Shown here piece after piece: positions 35,738-43,953 of a DNA stretch of 64,000 nt. Under the pieces are notes generated by a model, which made no database searches, had not been told where the DNA came from, and saw only the letters and a program-made list of their open reading frames with translations. Source of the stretch: Phycisphaerales bacterium (GTDB lineage: Bacteria > Planctomycetota > Phycisphaerae > Phycisphaerales > UBA1924). The translations under genes were made by a program, and so were the position numbers. The stretch's first letter is position 1. Each line of letters opens with the position of its first letter. Location: the NCBI GenBank assembly GCA_029260395.1, contig JAJDDJ010000009.1, positions 372,001 to 436,000 on the forward strand, in the 5' to 3' direction.

Positions 35738-36784
35738 ATGCTGCATCCTTCGCCCCGCCGCTCCGCGTTTACCTTGATTGAACTACTCGTTGTAATCGCA
35801 ATCATTGCGCTGCTGATCGGCATTTTGCTGCCCGCGCTGGGCAAGGCACGCGCCGCAGCCCAACAGGCACAGGCAGCGGCCAACGCTCGCTCGATTGCCC
35901 AGGGCGTTGCCATATACACAACTACAGGCGATTTCTTCCCACCGTCGTACGTCTACGCCGCCGATGTTGATGACCCGGAGAGTGGTGAATGGATCGTGGA
36001 CGGGCAGAGCTTCAGTACGGGCAACAACGTCTACATCCACTGGTCATGGGCGCTGTTTGCTCAACAGAATCTCTCTGAGGATGCGTTCGGTTCGCCCGCT
36101 CTTTCGAACAGAGGGGCTCCGCGCACGAACCCGGGTCCCAAACCTGATGACTGGGAGAGTGGTCAGAGCGACGACTTCGGCCAGTCTCAGTCTGCGTCGT
36201 CACGAACCGATCGCCAGGTGTCCCGCGTCGGGTTCGCTGGAAACTCTGCCATTTTCCCCCGCAACAAGTTCTCGACCGCGTCGGGCACGATCCGCCGCAA
36301 CCAGCTCGTCAAGACCGCATGGGTCGACGGGTCACAGCGTGGAGCATCTCAGACAATCCTCGCGGCCGAGTACTACGACAACGGGAAGAACTGGAGTTCT
36401 CTCTACAAGAACGCCGGCTCGGGTGACACAACCGGCGTCATCGCCAGCCACCGGCCGGTGGACCCATTTGTCGGGCTCAGCGCTGGCGCAAACGTCTACC
36501 AAGAGCCGACTTCCGGCGGCGGAAGAGTGGCACGCTTCACGTACCCGCGAGAATCAGATATTCGCGAGACCAACCAGCTCGGAGTCGGCGAGATCGAGAA
36601 CGCGCAGTCCACTCTCAACGCTGTTGGTCGGCACCACGGCGGAGGTACGTCTAACTTCGCATTTGTCGATGGGCACGTTGAGGCGATGACTGTCAAGGAA
36701 AGCGTTCGCAAGCGCCTTTGGGGTGACCGCTTCTATAGCCTCACCGGCAACAACAAGGTGGACATGGAGCGCAACCAGTTCTGA
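35738..36784 (+). CDS. prepilin-like protein, H-x10-DG type
   Basis: A 348-residue solitary pseudopilin. The N terminus [20 protein letters not shown] has Ala rather than the usual Gly before Phe at the prepilin cleavage site, which may slow or change processing. The helix continues [18 protein letters not shown]. The C-terminal part carries [16 protein letters not shown], the His-x-Asp-Gly motif of the planctomycete family. The start is ATG 35738 after CGGAGA. It is not in an operon with secretion genes; a perfect-looking hairpin follows its stop. Role unknown. Confidence 0.85.
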   Translation: MLHPSPRRSAFTLIELLVVIAIIALLIGILLPALGKARAAAQQAQAAANARSIAQGVAIYTTTGDFFPPSYVYAADVDDPESGEWIVDGQSFSTGNNVYIHWSWALFAQQNLSEDAFGSPALSNRGAPRTNPGPKPDDWESGQSDDFGQSQSASSRTDRQVSRVGFAGNSAIFPRNKFSTASGTIRRNQLVKTAWVDGSQRGASQTILAAEYYDNGKNWSSLYKNAGSGDTTGVIASHRPVDPFVGLSAGANVYQEPTSGGGRVARFTYPRESDIRETNQLGVGEIENAQSTLNAVGRHHGGGTSNFAFVDGHVEAMTVKESVRKRLWGDRFYSLTGNNKVDMERNQF

Positions 36785-36791
36785 ACGTTGT

Positions 36792-36819
36792 CAGATGCAT
36801 GCAGAGATGCGTGCATCTG
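36792..36819 (+). terminator. hairpin after the prepilin-like gene
   Basis: An 11-bp stem with one wobble pair (36792-36802 with 36809-36819) and a 6-nt loop starts seven bases after the stop. It lacks a U-tract, so it may act as a transcript-end protector as much as a terminator. Confidence 0.5.
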
Positions 36820-37024
36820 CGTTCCGCCGTCTCGGAGGACAGCGAGACTGATCGAGGTCGCACGGGCGCGGCCGCCAGCTGAGACTGAATACCCGCTTCT
36901 GGCTGGGTGCAGCGATCCGTGTGGATGCGCACCCGTGGCGCGGTCGTTGCGCGATCTCGGAACGTTTCCGGGATTTCACGCCCGCACGAGTTCCTGTGAA
37001 CCTTTGAGAGAAGAGATTTACACC

Positions 37025-39913
37025 ATGACGAACAAAGCACTCTGTCTGATCACGGCCTGCGGCGCGGCCCTCGGCCTCACCGGCACCGCCACCGCGCAGC
37101 TTACTCCCGGACAGCCCTACCTGGTAAACGGCTCGGGCGCGACCCTGCTGGAGAACTTTGCCAAAGCGCCCGCCCTCACCAACGATTTCATTGACGTCGA
37201 TGGCGACGGCCTTGTGGGCATCGATGCCGACCAGCTCGCGCCCGCTGACATCTTTGCCCCGTTCCTGCCCTTCCAGGACGAGTCGCTCATTGTCAGCTAC
37301 CGAGTCTCGGGATCGGTCCGAGGCTTCCGCGAGCTGGTGCAATTCGGCATCCCCGGCGTGTTCGCTCAGGGTGACCCGGACGAGCTCGTCAACCCCGGCG
37401 GGTTCGCCGCTACGCTCAACCTACTTATCGACAACTCAATCCAGAACCGCATCGCGATCGTGACCGACGAGAACGTCGTTGGACCCAACGGCATCGCAGC
37501 AAACCCCGGCGGCTACCGCGTCCTGAGCAACGCCGCGGGTCCCGACAGCTTCCGCGCGGCTACCTCCGGCGGCGGCATCCACATGGACTTTGCCAACCTC
37601 GATGTACCGGTTGCGTACGCCGTGCGCGATGAAGCGACCATCCCCGCCAAGTTCAATTCCGTCCCGGGCGAGATCGGCTACGGCAACAACCCCGTGGTCG
37701 GCATCAACAAGGACGGTTCGGCCGCTGACCCGTTCCTCGCGACCAATCTTCTGGAGTCGCTCGCCGGCCCCAACGGCACCGCCAACACGAACATCGCGAG
37801 CCCTAGCGCCAATACCATCTTCGATACCACGATTTCGCTTGTTCCCGTCGCGACCATCGCCAACCCGGGCACGGACCTTGAGCGCCTCGACATGTCGTAC
37901 GTGCAGTACCTCAAGGTAACCGGCCGAGGGACGGATGGCACGAACTACGTCGTCTGCACCCGCGACATTGGGTCGGGCACGCGCAACGCATTTGCCAACG
38001 GCCACGGCATCGACCCCTCGTTCTGCGTCGGCGACAACATCGGCGAGCGTAGTGCCGCAAGCTCGGACGACCTGCTCGGACCGAACTACCAGCCGACCAA
38101 CCGTGGTGGCTCAAGCCGCGTCGAAGGCAGCACCATGAACCACCGCCTCGCAATCGGGCACACCGGCGCCGAGCGTGGCGACACGGGCTGGCTGAACTCC
38201 CCTAACGCCGCCAGCAACCCCAGTAACCGTCTGCTCAACTCGCTCCCCATCCGGGCCGACGTAAAGGGCGGCACCGTCTACGCAGGCCCGACCCTCGCAA
38301 ACGTCATCGCCGGCGGTCCCAACGGCTGGAACGTCACCGCGGCAGCCTCCATCGCCACGTTTGGTGATCCCCGCTCCAATGCCGCTCACCTCGGTGGTTG
38401 GGGCTTCCTGCCCGACGGCCTCGACGGCATCTCCGGCAACGCCGACGACGAGACGGGCCTGTACCCCTTCCCCTCGGCGCCTGTGGCCAACCCCGCCGCT
38501 GCGGCGTTCGTCAACAACCTGACACGCGCCATCGATGCGTTCCAAGAGCTTCCCGGCGATGACGAGACGCTCTTCACCCCGGGCGAACTGGCCGCAACTC
38601 TCTACGTTCTGCCGGCCGCGGCAGACATGGTCCCCAACCCCAATCCCAACCCCGCAACCGGGTACATTGATCAAGTTCCAAATCCTGCGCAGAACCTCAG
38701 CCTCAAGAACTTCCTGCTGAGCCCCGGCTTCCCTAACGCTCTGAAGAACACTCGCCTTGAGTCCGCGGATCCGCTCGCTACGGGCCGTGTCCCGGTTCGC
38801 ACCACCAACGTCGCCTACACCGACGCCACTGAGACCGGTGGCAGCGCCAACGGTGGGTACTACATCACCCAGGGCGGTACGGCCGTCAGCTACGGCGGCA
38901 ACCTGAGCCCCCGCAACAAGGTCTTCTTCGACTTCGACGGCAATGGAATCCGCGAGATGGGCGACGTTGCGCACGCCTACCTCGCCCTGCTCGACCGCGA
39001 AGCTGGCGCGGGTGTCCAATGGGTCGCCCCTGCCGGCAACGGTCTGCTGGCCACAGAGCACCCCGGCGCAGTCCCCGGTTCCGATGCCATCATCGAAGTT
39101 CTCGGCGATGCCAACGGCGACGGCAATTTTGATCGTGAGGACATGCGCTACTTCGCCGACGGCCTCGCCATCGACAGCTCCAGCGGCAACCTCAACCGCT
39201 TCATGGGCTTCGAAGCTCTTGACAACGAGGAAGCCAACTTCTTCGGCATTGCGGCCTACACCACGGGCGCTTCCTACAAGGCTGGCGACGCCGCCGCAGA
39301 CGTCGCGGGCGACCTGCCCACCAAGGGCTTCATCCCCAACGGCTTCGACGGCGTGATCAACAATGCTGATGTGGACTACGTCGCCGCCAACTTCGGCGAC
39401 TGGTCCATGCTCGATATCGACAACGCCATGTCGATGGACCTCTCGGCCGACATGAACGGCGACCTCGTCGTCGATCTCAACGACGTCTGCTTCGTCATCG
39501 AGACCGTCCTCGGAACCTCCTTCGGTGACCTGAACCTCGACGGCGTGCGTGACGCATCCGACGCAGCTCTCGTCAACGTCGGTGGCGTGGCGACCTACTC
39601 CAATGGCGACGTCAACCTCGACGGCGTGATCGATGCCGTCGACCAGGCCATTGCCGGCGGCAGCCAGATCTATGGCTGCTCCACCATCGTTTGTGCGGGC
39701 GACATCGCCGACGACTTCGGTTTCCTCGGCGGTGACGGTATGGTGAGCTTCGGTGACTTCCTCGCGCTGCTCGGCCTCATCGGGCCCTGCCCCGGCGGCA
39801 CGCCCGGATGCACGGGAGACATCGCCGACGACTTCGGCTTCCTCGGCGGCGACGGCATGGTGAGCTTCGGCGACTTCCTCGCGCTGCTCGGTCTGATCGG
39901 ACCCTGTCCGTAA
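37025..39913 (+). CDS. PstS-like secreted protein with dockerin repeats
   Basis: A 962-residue exported protein; signal peptide 1-24 (TGTATAQ). The first half resembles phosphate-binding periplasmic proteins: YLVNGSGATLLENF at the start, VSYRVSGSVRGFRELV near 97, MDFANLDVPVAYAV near 187 and TRDIGSGTRNAFANGHG near 314 correspond in order to the phosphate-contacting loops of PstS. From about 695 there are four classical Ca-binding dockerin/EF-like loops (DANGDGNFDRED, DMNGDLVVDLND, DLNLDGVRDASD, DVNLDGVIDAVD). The GC-type pair fills 890-962. A phosphate-scavenging or phosphate-containing-polymer-binding surface role is inferred; no pst transporter genes are nearby. GAGAAGAGA precedes ATG 37025. 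Confidence 0.82.
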   Translation: MTNKALCLITACGAALGLTGTATAQLTPGQPYLVNGSGATLLENFAKAPALTNDFIDVDGDGLVGIDADQLAPADIFAPFLPFQDESLIVSYRVSGSVRGFRELVQFGIPGVFAQGDPDELVNPGGFAATLNLLIDNSIQNRIAIVTDENVVGPNGIAANPGGYRVLSNAAGPDSFRAATSGGGIHMDFANLDVPVAYAVRDEATIPAKFNSVPGEIGYGNNPVVGINKDGSAADPFLATNLLESLAGPNGTANTNIASPSANTIFDTTISLVPVATIANPGTDLERLDMSYVQYLKVTGRGTDGTNYVVCTRDIGSGTRNAFANGHGIDPSFCVGDNIGERSAASSDDLLGPNYQPTNRGGSSRVEGSTMNHRLAIGHTGAERGDTGWLNSPNAASNPSNRLLNSLPIRADVKGGTVYAGPTLANVIAGGPNGWNVTAAASIATFGDPRSNAAHLGGWGFLPDGLDGISGNADDETGLYPFPSAPVANPAAAAFVNNLTRAIDAFQELPGDDETLFTPGELAATLYVLPAAADMVPNPNPNPATGYIDQVPNPAQNLSLKNFLLSPGFPNALKNTRLESADPLATGRVPVRTTNVAYTDATETGGSANGGYYITQGGTAVSYGGNLSPRNKVFFDFDGNGIREMGDVAHAYLALLDREAGAGVQWVAPAGNGLLATEHPGAVPGSDAIIEVLGDANGDGNFDREDMRYFADGLAIDSSSGNLNRFMGFEALDNEEANFFGIAAYTTGASYKAGDAAADVAGDLPTKGFIPNGFDGVINNADVDYVAANFGDWSMLDIDNAMSMDLSADMNGDLVVDLNDVCFVIETVLGTSFGDLNLDGVRDASDAALVNVGGVATYSNGDVNLDGVIDAVDQAIAGGSQIYGCSTIVCAGDIADDFGFLGGDGMVSFGDFLALLGLIGPCPGGTPGCTGDIADDFGFLGGDGMVSFGDFLALLGLIGPCP
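39692..39910 (+). repeat. dockerin-like pair, gene 37025
   Basis: Standard 73-residue pair (GDIADDFGFLGGDG in both copies) immediately before the stop codon, three bases before the end of the gene. Confidence 0.87.
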
Positions 39914-39919
39914 CATCTT

Positions 39920-41404
39920 CTAGCGCTCGGGCCCGAGCAGCACCACTTCGTATTCATGCACGCGCCACCTCCCAAGGGTGGCGCGTTTTCTATGGCCAGA
40001 GCCGCCAGAATGCGCATCCGCCTCGCGGCTGCGTTCATCGTCGCGGGCCAGCATGTGCGCACCGGTCGGCCAGTGGGTGCCAGTGCCCATCCACCGAACG
40101 ACCGCTCCCGCGCGCACAAGCTCCAGCAGCACCTCGGGGCGCGCCTCGATCGCGTGGTCGGCTGCAACCTCCGAACCCGCGGGCACGAGCGCCGCGATCT
40201 CGCGGCCCGCTTGCCGTCCCGATTCGGTCCGCACCCTCGGCTCGATCGCCACGCTGTACACCACGCCCGCGATGAGCAGAGCCGCCGCCACCGTACTCGG
40301 ACCCCCGAGCATCATCCATCGTGCGATGCGCGCGCGGCTCGCGGTCATCCGGCCTAGACCGTTCACCGCCCAACCGACGAGCGGCGGGGTGAAAACCAAC
40401 GCAGGCAGCGCGTACCGGGGGTTTGAAACACCCAGCGCCACGAACAACCCGAGCGTTGCGAGCGTGGCAGCCGCAAGCGCTCGTGACATCCGCCTCGCAC
40501 GTTCGTCTTGGCCCAGCGGCTCGGCTGCGGCGTCCGGTCCCCACGGGAAGAGCAGCACCAGCGACATCGGCAGCCCCGCGAGCAGCGCCATCGGTGCCAA
40601 GGCGGCGACATCCAAGGCGCGGTCGAGCGACCACAAGAATGCGCCCGGGCTCTGCGTGATGGCATCGTCGCCGCTCGCTGCGCGCGCCGCGAGCACCACC
40701 CAACCGGCGAACAACAATCCCGGCCCCGCGAGCGCGATCAGCAGCCGCCAATCCACAAGCACGCGAACCGAGCGGCTCAAGAGCACGCTCGCGACCAGCG
40801 CACCCCCGACCGCGGGCAGCCCCGCTGGACCCTTGACCAAGAGCATCGCGGAGCCGCCCAGGGCACCGCCGAGCACCGCCATCCATCGGCGCCCGCCCTT
40901 GGGCATCATCAGGAGATCGAGCAGGTAGAGCGATGCGATCAGCGTGCCCGCAAACATCGGCGCTTCGAGCTCTGCTGTGCGCCCGTACAGCCACACCGCG
41001 GGCATCAGCACCACCGCAAGTGCCGCAGGGAGCCGGGCTCCATCACCGAACCATCGGCGTGCGCACAAGCCCGAAACCAACGCCGCGATGAGCACGCTCA
41101 GCGCCGACACCAGCCGCGAACTGAACTCGGTGCTGCCAAACACGCTCGCGCTGACAGCGACCGCCCAAGTCATGCCCGGCGGTTTGCGTAGGTACACCCG
41201 CTCGAACATCGTCGGTGCGATCCAATCGCTCCACCCGACCGTGCCGGCCTGCTGCTTGGCTATCAGCTCGAACGCGGGCACAGCGCGGTGCGCTTCCGTA
41301 TTGGTGAAACCCGCGCTGCCCAGACGGGGCAGAAAGACCACTGCCCAGACGCCCAGCACCACAACCAACCAGAGCCACGCCCGCGGGCGCGGGCTGCCGG
41401 TCAT
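39920..41404 (-). CDS. GT39/ArnT-type membrane glycosyltransferase
   Basis: A 494-residue polytopic membrane protein with about 10-12 hydrophobic helices. The first extracytoplasmic loop has TNTEAHRAVPAFEL and VYLRKPPGMTWAV, corresponding to the acidic catalytic motif and the YxxKPP motif of the ArnT/PMT (GT39) superfamily, which uses polyprenyl-phosphate sugars. However the usual first motif Asp-Glu is Thr-Glu here, with the Glu kept. It probably adds a sugar to protein or lipid at the outer face of the inner membrane. The ATG overlaps the stop of the upstream phosphatase gene (ATGA), so the two are translationally coupled. The stop is only 6 bp from the convergent dockerin gene. Confidence 0.82.
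   Translation of the reverse strand: MTGSPRPRAWLWLVVVLGVWAVVFLPRLGSAGFTNTEAHRAVPAFELIAKQQAGTVGWSDWIAPTMFERVYLRKPPGMTWAVAVSASVFGSTEFSSRLVSALSVLIAALVSGLCARRWFGDGARLPAALAVVLMPAVWLYGRTAELEAPMFAGTLIASLYLLDLLMMPKGGRRWMAVLGGALGGSAMLLVKGPAGLPAVGGALVASVLLSRSVRVLVDWRLLIALAGPGLLFAGWVVLAARAASGDDAITQSPGAFLWSLDRALDVAALAPMALLAGLPMSLVLLFPWGPDAAAEPLGQDERARRMSRALAAATLATLGLFVALGVSNPRYALPALVFTPPLVGWAVNGLGRMTASRARIARWMMLGGPSTVAAALLIAGVVYSVAIEPRVRTESGRQAGREIAALVPAGSEVAADHAIEARPEVLLELVRAGAVVRWMGTGTHWPTGAHMLARDDERSREADAHSGGSGHRKRATLGRWRVHEYEVVLLGPER
39961..39989 (+). terminator. terminator of 37025 gene inside the GT39 coding end
   Basis: A 9-bp perfect stem CGCGCCACC/GGTGGCGCG (39961-39969 with 39977-39985), 7-nt loop, then TTTT at 39986-39989. 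It lies 48 bases after the stop of the plus-strand gene but within the last codons of the convergent glycosyltransferase. Confidence 0.75.
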
Positions 41405-42111
41405 TTGGGTTGCCCGCTACGGACCTCGTCGCCTGTGCGCACCGCGACCTCGACGGGCCAGGTCCAGTCTTCGAGCATCTGCCGAACGTAGGTGTTTGGA
41501 TCGCTCGGATCGTGGTCGAACCTGAACGACTCGGTGTACGCCTCGTCGAACGTCCAGCCCTGTTCGATCTGTCGGTACATCGCGATCGCACACCCTGTCC
41601 GCTGCGAGCCCGCAGCACAATGCACCAGCACCGGGTGGGTCGCTGGGTCTTGCAACATGCGCAGGGTCGTGGCGTAGTCCTCCGGGTTGCCGGTGGCGTC
41701 ACCCTCAAGATCAAGCCGGATTCGCGTGACACCCAGCGCCTCTGCTGTGCGCTGGGCCAGCAGTTCTTCGGGGGTGCCCGGTTCGTGCGCACCCAGGTCG
41801 ATGACGGTCTTGATCCCGTACCGCTCGACAACCGACTTGAGCCCGCCCGGCGTGGGCTCGCCTGAGCGGTAGATCTCCCCCGGCACCACAACCCCGAACC
41901 GCTTGGGTTCAAGGTTGGGCGCGATCCACTGCGTCCAGCCGAGCAGGCCAATTGCAGCGAGCACCACGGCGAGCCAGAGCGCCCGGTCCCACGTAAGCCC
42001 ATGCCGATGAGTCGCCGACAGCCCCGCCGTCGATCTCGTGCTAGGGACCGATCGGCGCGAAACCGCTGTGGTGCGTGCGCTGGGTCTGGATGGTGCGTTT
42101 GGGCTGGTCAT
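41401..42111 (-). CDS. membrane-anchored dual-specificity phosphatase-like protein
   Basis: A 236-residue protein. The Ser/Arg-rich start is followed by one membrane helix (ALWLAVVLAAIGLLGW, about 46-62) and an external phosphatase domain. The catalytic loop is LVHCAAGSQRTGCAIAMYR, a HCx5R motif, and YRSGEPTPGGLKSVVERYGIKTV is the typical start of cysteine phosphatases of the DSP/PTP (tyrosine phosphatase-like) group. It may dephosphorylate a phosphoprotein, phosphoinositide or prenyl-phosphate. Its coupling to a GT39 enzyme (four-base overlap) suggests a role in the same envelope glycosylation. The start at 42111 is only 21 bp from the divergent recR start, so a shorter N terminus is possible. 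Confidence 0.8.
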   Translation of the reverse strand: MTSPNAPSRPSARTTAVSRRSVPSTRSTAGLSATHRHGLTWDRALWLAVVLAAIGLLGWTQWIAPNLEPKRFGVVVPGEIYRSGEPTPGGLKSVVERYGIKTVIDLGAHEPGTPEELLAQRTAEALGVTRIRLDLEGDATGNPEDYATTLRMLQDPATHPVLVHCAAGSQRTGCAIAMYRQIEQGWTFDEAYTESFRFDHDPSDPNTYVRQMLEDWTWPVEVAVRTGDEVRSGQPK

Positions 42112-42132
42112 GGTGGGTCTACCATCGTCCCG

Positions 42133-42780
42133 ATGGCGGGCAATGGAGCATCGTATCCCGAGGCGGTCGACCGGCTCATCGCGCGGCTCAGCGAGTTGCC
42201 GGGCATCGGTCGTCGGTCCGCCGAGCGGCTGGCCTTCCACTTGCTCACCGCGGAGCCCGAAGTGCCCGACGCCCTCTCGGTGGCCCTCACCGATCTACGC
42301 CGAACGGTTGCCCATTGTTCGGTGTGCATGCACCTGACTGACCGGGGCAAAGACCCCTGCGCGATCTGCAGCGACAACCGCCGGGACCGCTCGACGGTGC
42401 TCGTGGTCGAGCAGCCGCGAGACCTGATCGCGCTCGAACAGACCGGCATGTACGCCGGGCTGTACCACGTGCTCATGGGCAGGCTCAGCCCGCTCGACGG
42501 GATTGGGCCGGGCGACCTGACCATCGCGCGATTGCTCGACCGCATCGACGCGCCCGATTCCAATGGTGGGGGCGGCGTCGTTGCCATCAGCGAGGTCGTG
42601 CTCGGGCTCAACCCTACGCTCGAGGGCGACGGCACGGCGTTGTACCTCGCTGAGCAGCTCGCATCGCGGGACGTGAAGATCACCCGTCTGGCGCGGGGCC
42701 TTCCCTCGGGCTCCGAGCTGGAGTTCGCCAACAAGGCAGCCCTTGCCGATGCGCTCCACGGCCGGCAAACCATGGGCTAG
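42133..42780 (+). CDS. recR: recombination protein RecR
   Basis: A 215-residue RecR, which works with RecO (and RecF) to load RecA at gaps. The N-terminal helix-hairpin-helix is LSELPGIGRRSAERLAFHL, the four-Cys zinc motif is CSVCMHLTDRGKDPCAIC, and the Toprim domain begins VLVVEQPRDLIALEQTGMY and includes GRLSPLDGIGPGDL. The C-terminal Walker-B-like part (ITRLARGLPSGSELEFA) is complete. Length is normal. ATG 42133 has no strong Shine-Dalgarno. Usually recR follows dnaX/ybaB; neither is here. Confidence 0.97.
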   Translation: MAGNGASYPEAVDRLIARLSELPGIGRRSAERLAFHLLTAEPEVPDALSVALTDLRRTVAHCSVCMHLTDRGKDPCAICSDNRRDRSTVLVVEQPRDLIALEQTGMYAGLYHVLMGRLSPLDGIGPGDLTIARLLDRIDAPDSNGGGGVVAISEVVLGLNPTLEGDGTALYLAEQLASRDVKITRLARGLPSGSELEFANKAALADALHGRQTMG

Positions 42781-43020
42781 CCCGATCAAAGACGAGCGCT
42801 CCGATACGCATCCATACGAACTGCTGGATTTCTAGGGGAAATCAGCCGGTGGTTGTTACACTACAAAGCGTTCCGCGCAGACGCCTTTGGTGGTTGGTTG
42901 TGTTCGCCTAGGCCCTGTCGTCTTTCTCATCGCGTGCTCTCCATTCGTGCATCTGGAAGCGATGTTCGTTTCCGCGCGATCGTGGCGCGCCTATGAGAAG
43001 CACACGTGGAAGGACAACCG

Positions 43021-43848
43021 ATGAAATGGGCACTTGACATCAGCACAGCCTTATTAGCGATCGGCACTGCGACGGCAGCGCTCGCGGGCCCCAACACCGT
43101 TCACAAGAGCATTTCCATGCACAGCGATGGGCTCTGGACCGAAAACAACACATGGGAAACCGTCGGCGGCACGATCCCGGACGATCCGAACCTTGACACG
43201 GAGTGGTTCGCGGATGCAGCCGACTTCCTCCCCGACATGATGTTCTCGTTCGACGCGATGGATGCGGCCATGACCCCGTTGTTTGCCGTCGATGTGAGCG
43301 ATCTGACCTCGCACGGCATGAGCATCACGAGGTCGGAAGCCGGATTGCCCCTGACGCTGGATGTCACCATCAACTCTGAGACCTGGACCGGCGGCGATGG
43401 GTTCGCGCTCGAGCTCGAGGAGCCCGTTCCGGTCACGATGATTTTTGTGAAGCTAACGAACATTGATGGTGATTTGCTGCTTGCTCTTTACGAGGGCATG
43501 ATGGACGGCGCGGTGTACACCGTGTCGCACAACGCCTTAGCGGCCGGGCCACAGACGGTGATGCAGGAAAGTCCGGCACTCTTTGAGTTGGAGATCCTCA
43601 CGACCCAGTTTGGGCTGTGCCCCGGCGATATTGCCGACGACTTGGGCAACCTCGGCGGCGATGCCATGGTGAGCTTCGGCGACTTTCTCGCGATGCTGGG
43701 CCTGATCGGTCCCTGCCCCGGTCCGACCCCAGTTCCCCCTGGCTGCGTTGGTGATATCGCGGACGACTTCGGCAACATCGGCGGTGATGCCATGGTGAGC
43801 TTCGGCGACTTCCTCGCGCTGCTCGGCCTCATCGGTCCCTGTCCGTAA
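43021..43848 (+). CDS. secreted protein of unknown fold, dockerin-like tail
   Basis: A 275-residue exported protein; signal peptide 1-22 (LLAIGTATAALAG). The central domain (25-195) is a beta-rich sequence that I do not recognise. The tail at 200-275 is the dockerin-like pair with a longer linker (GPTPVPPG) and Asn in place of Phe (DDLGNLGGDA, DDFGNIGGDA), so the loop Gly is Ala here. GAAGGA precedes ATG 43021. A weak TACACT at 42857-42862 might be part of its promoter; a hairpin near 42822-42845 may terminate recR. Confidence 0.78.
   Translation: MKWALDISTALLAIGTATAALAGPNTVHKSISMHSDGLWTENNTWETVGGTIPDDPNLDTEWFADAADFLPDMMFSFDAMDAAMTPLFAVDVSDLTSHGMSITRSEAGLPLTLDVTINSETWTGGDGFALELEEPVPVTMIFVKLTNIDGDLLLALYEGMMDGAVYTVSHNALAAGPQTVMQESPALFELEILTTQFGLCPGDIADDLGNLGGDAMVSFGDFLAMLGLIGPCPGPTPVPPGCVGDIADDFGNIGGDAMVSFGDFLALLGLIGPCP
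43618..43845 (+). repeat. dockerin-like pair, gene 43021
   Basis: A 76-residue pair; GGDAMVSFGDF in both copies and a 3-residue-longer Pro-rich linker than the standard form. Confidence 0.82.
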
Positions 43849-43892
43849 AGGCCCGACTGTTCAAGGTCTTCAGCCACTCGCCACCCACAAAA

Positions 43893-43923
43893 GAGGCCCG
43901 CCCCCTAGTTGAGGGCGGGCCTT
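43893..43923. terminator. bidirectional terminator
   Basis: A 10-bp perfect stem AGGCCCGCCC/GGGCGGGCCT (43894-43903 with 43913-43922), with A-rich sequence on the left and TTATT on the right. It serves both convergent genes (43848 stop and 43954 stop). Confidence 0.75.
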
Positions 43924-43953
43924 ATTCATCGGCTCAGGTCGGGCTTAGCCGGG

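Noticed and set aside
38111..39916. 601-residue minus-strand ORF
   Set aside because: Antisense to the PstS-like dockerin gene; Val/Glu/Asp-rich translation of the reverse strand.
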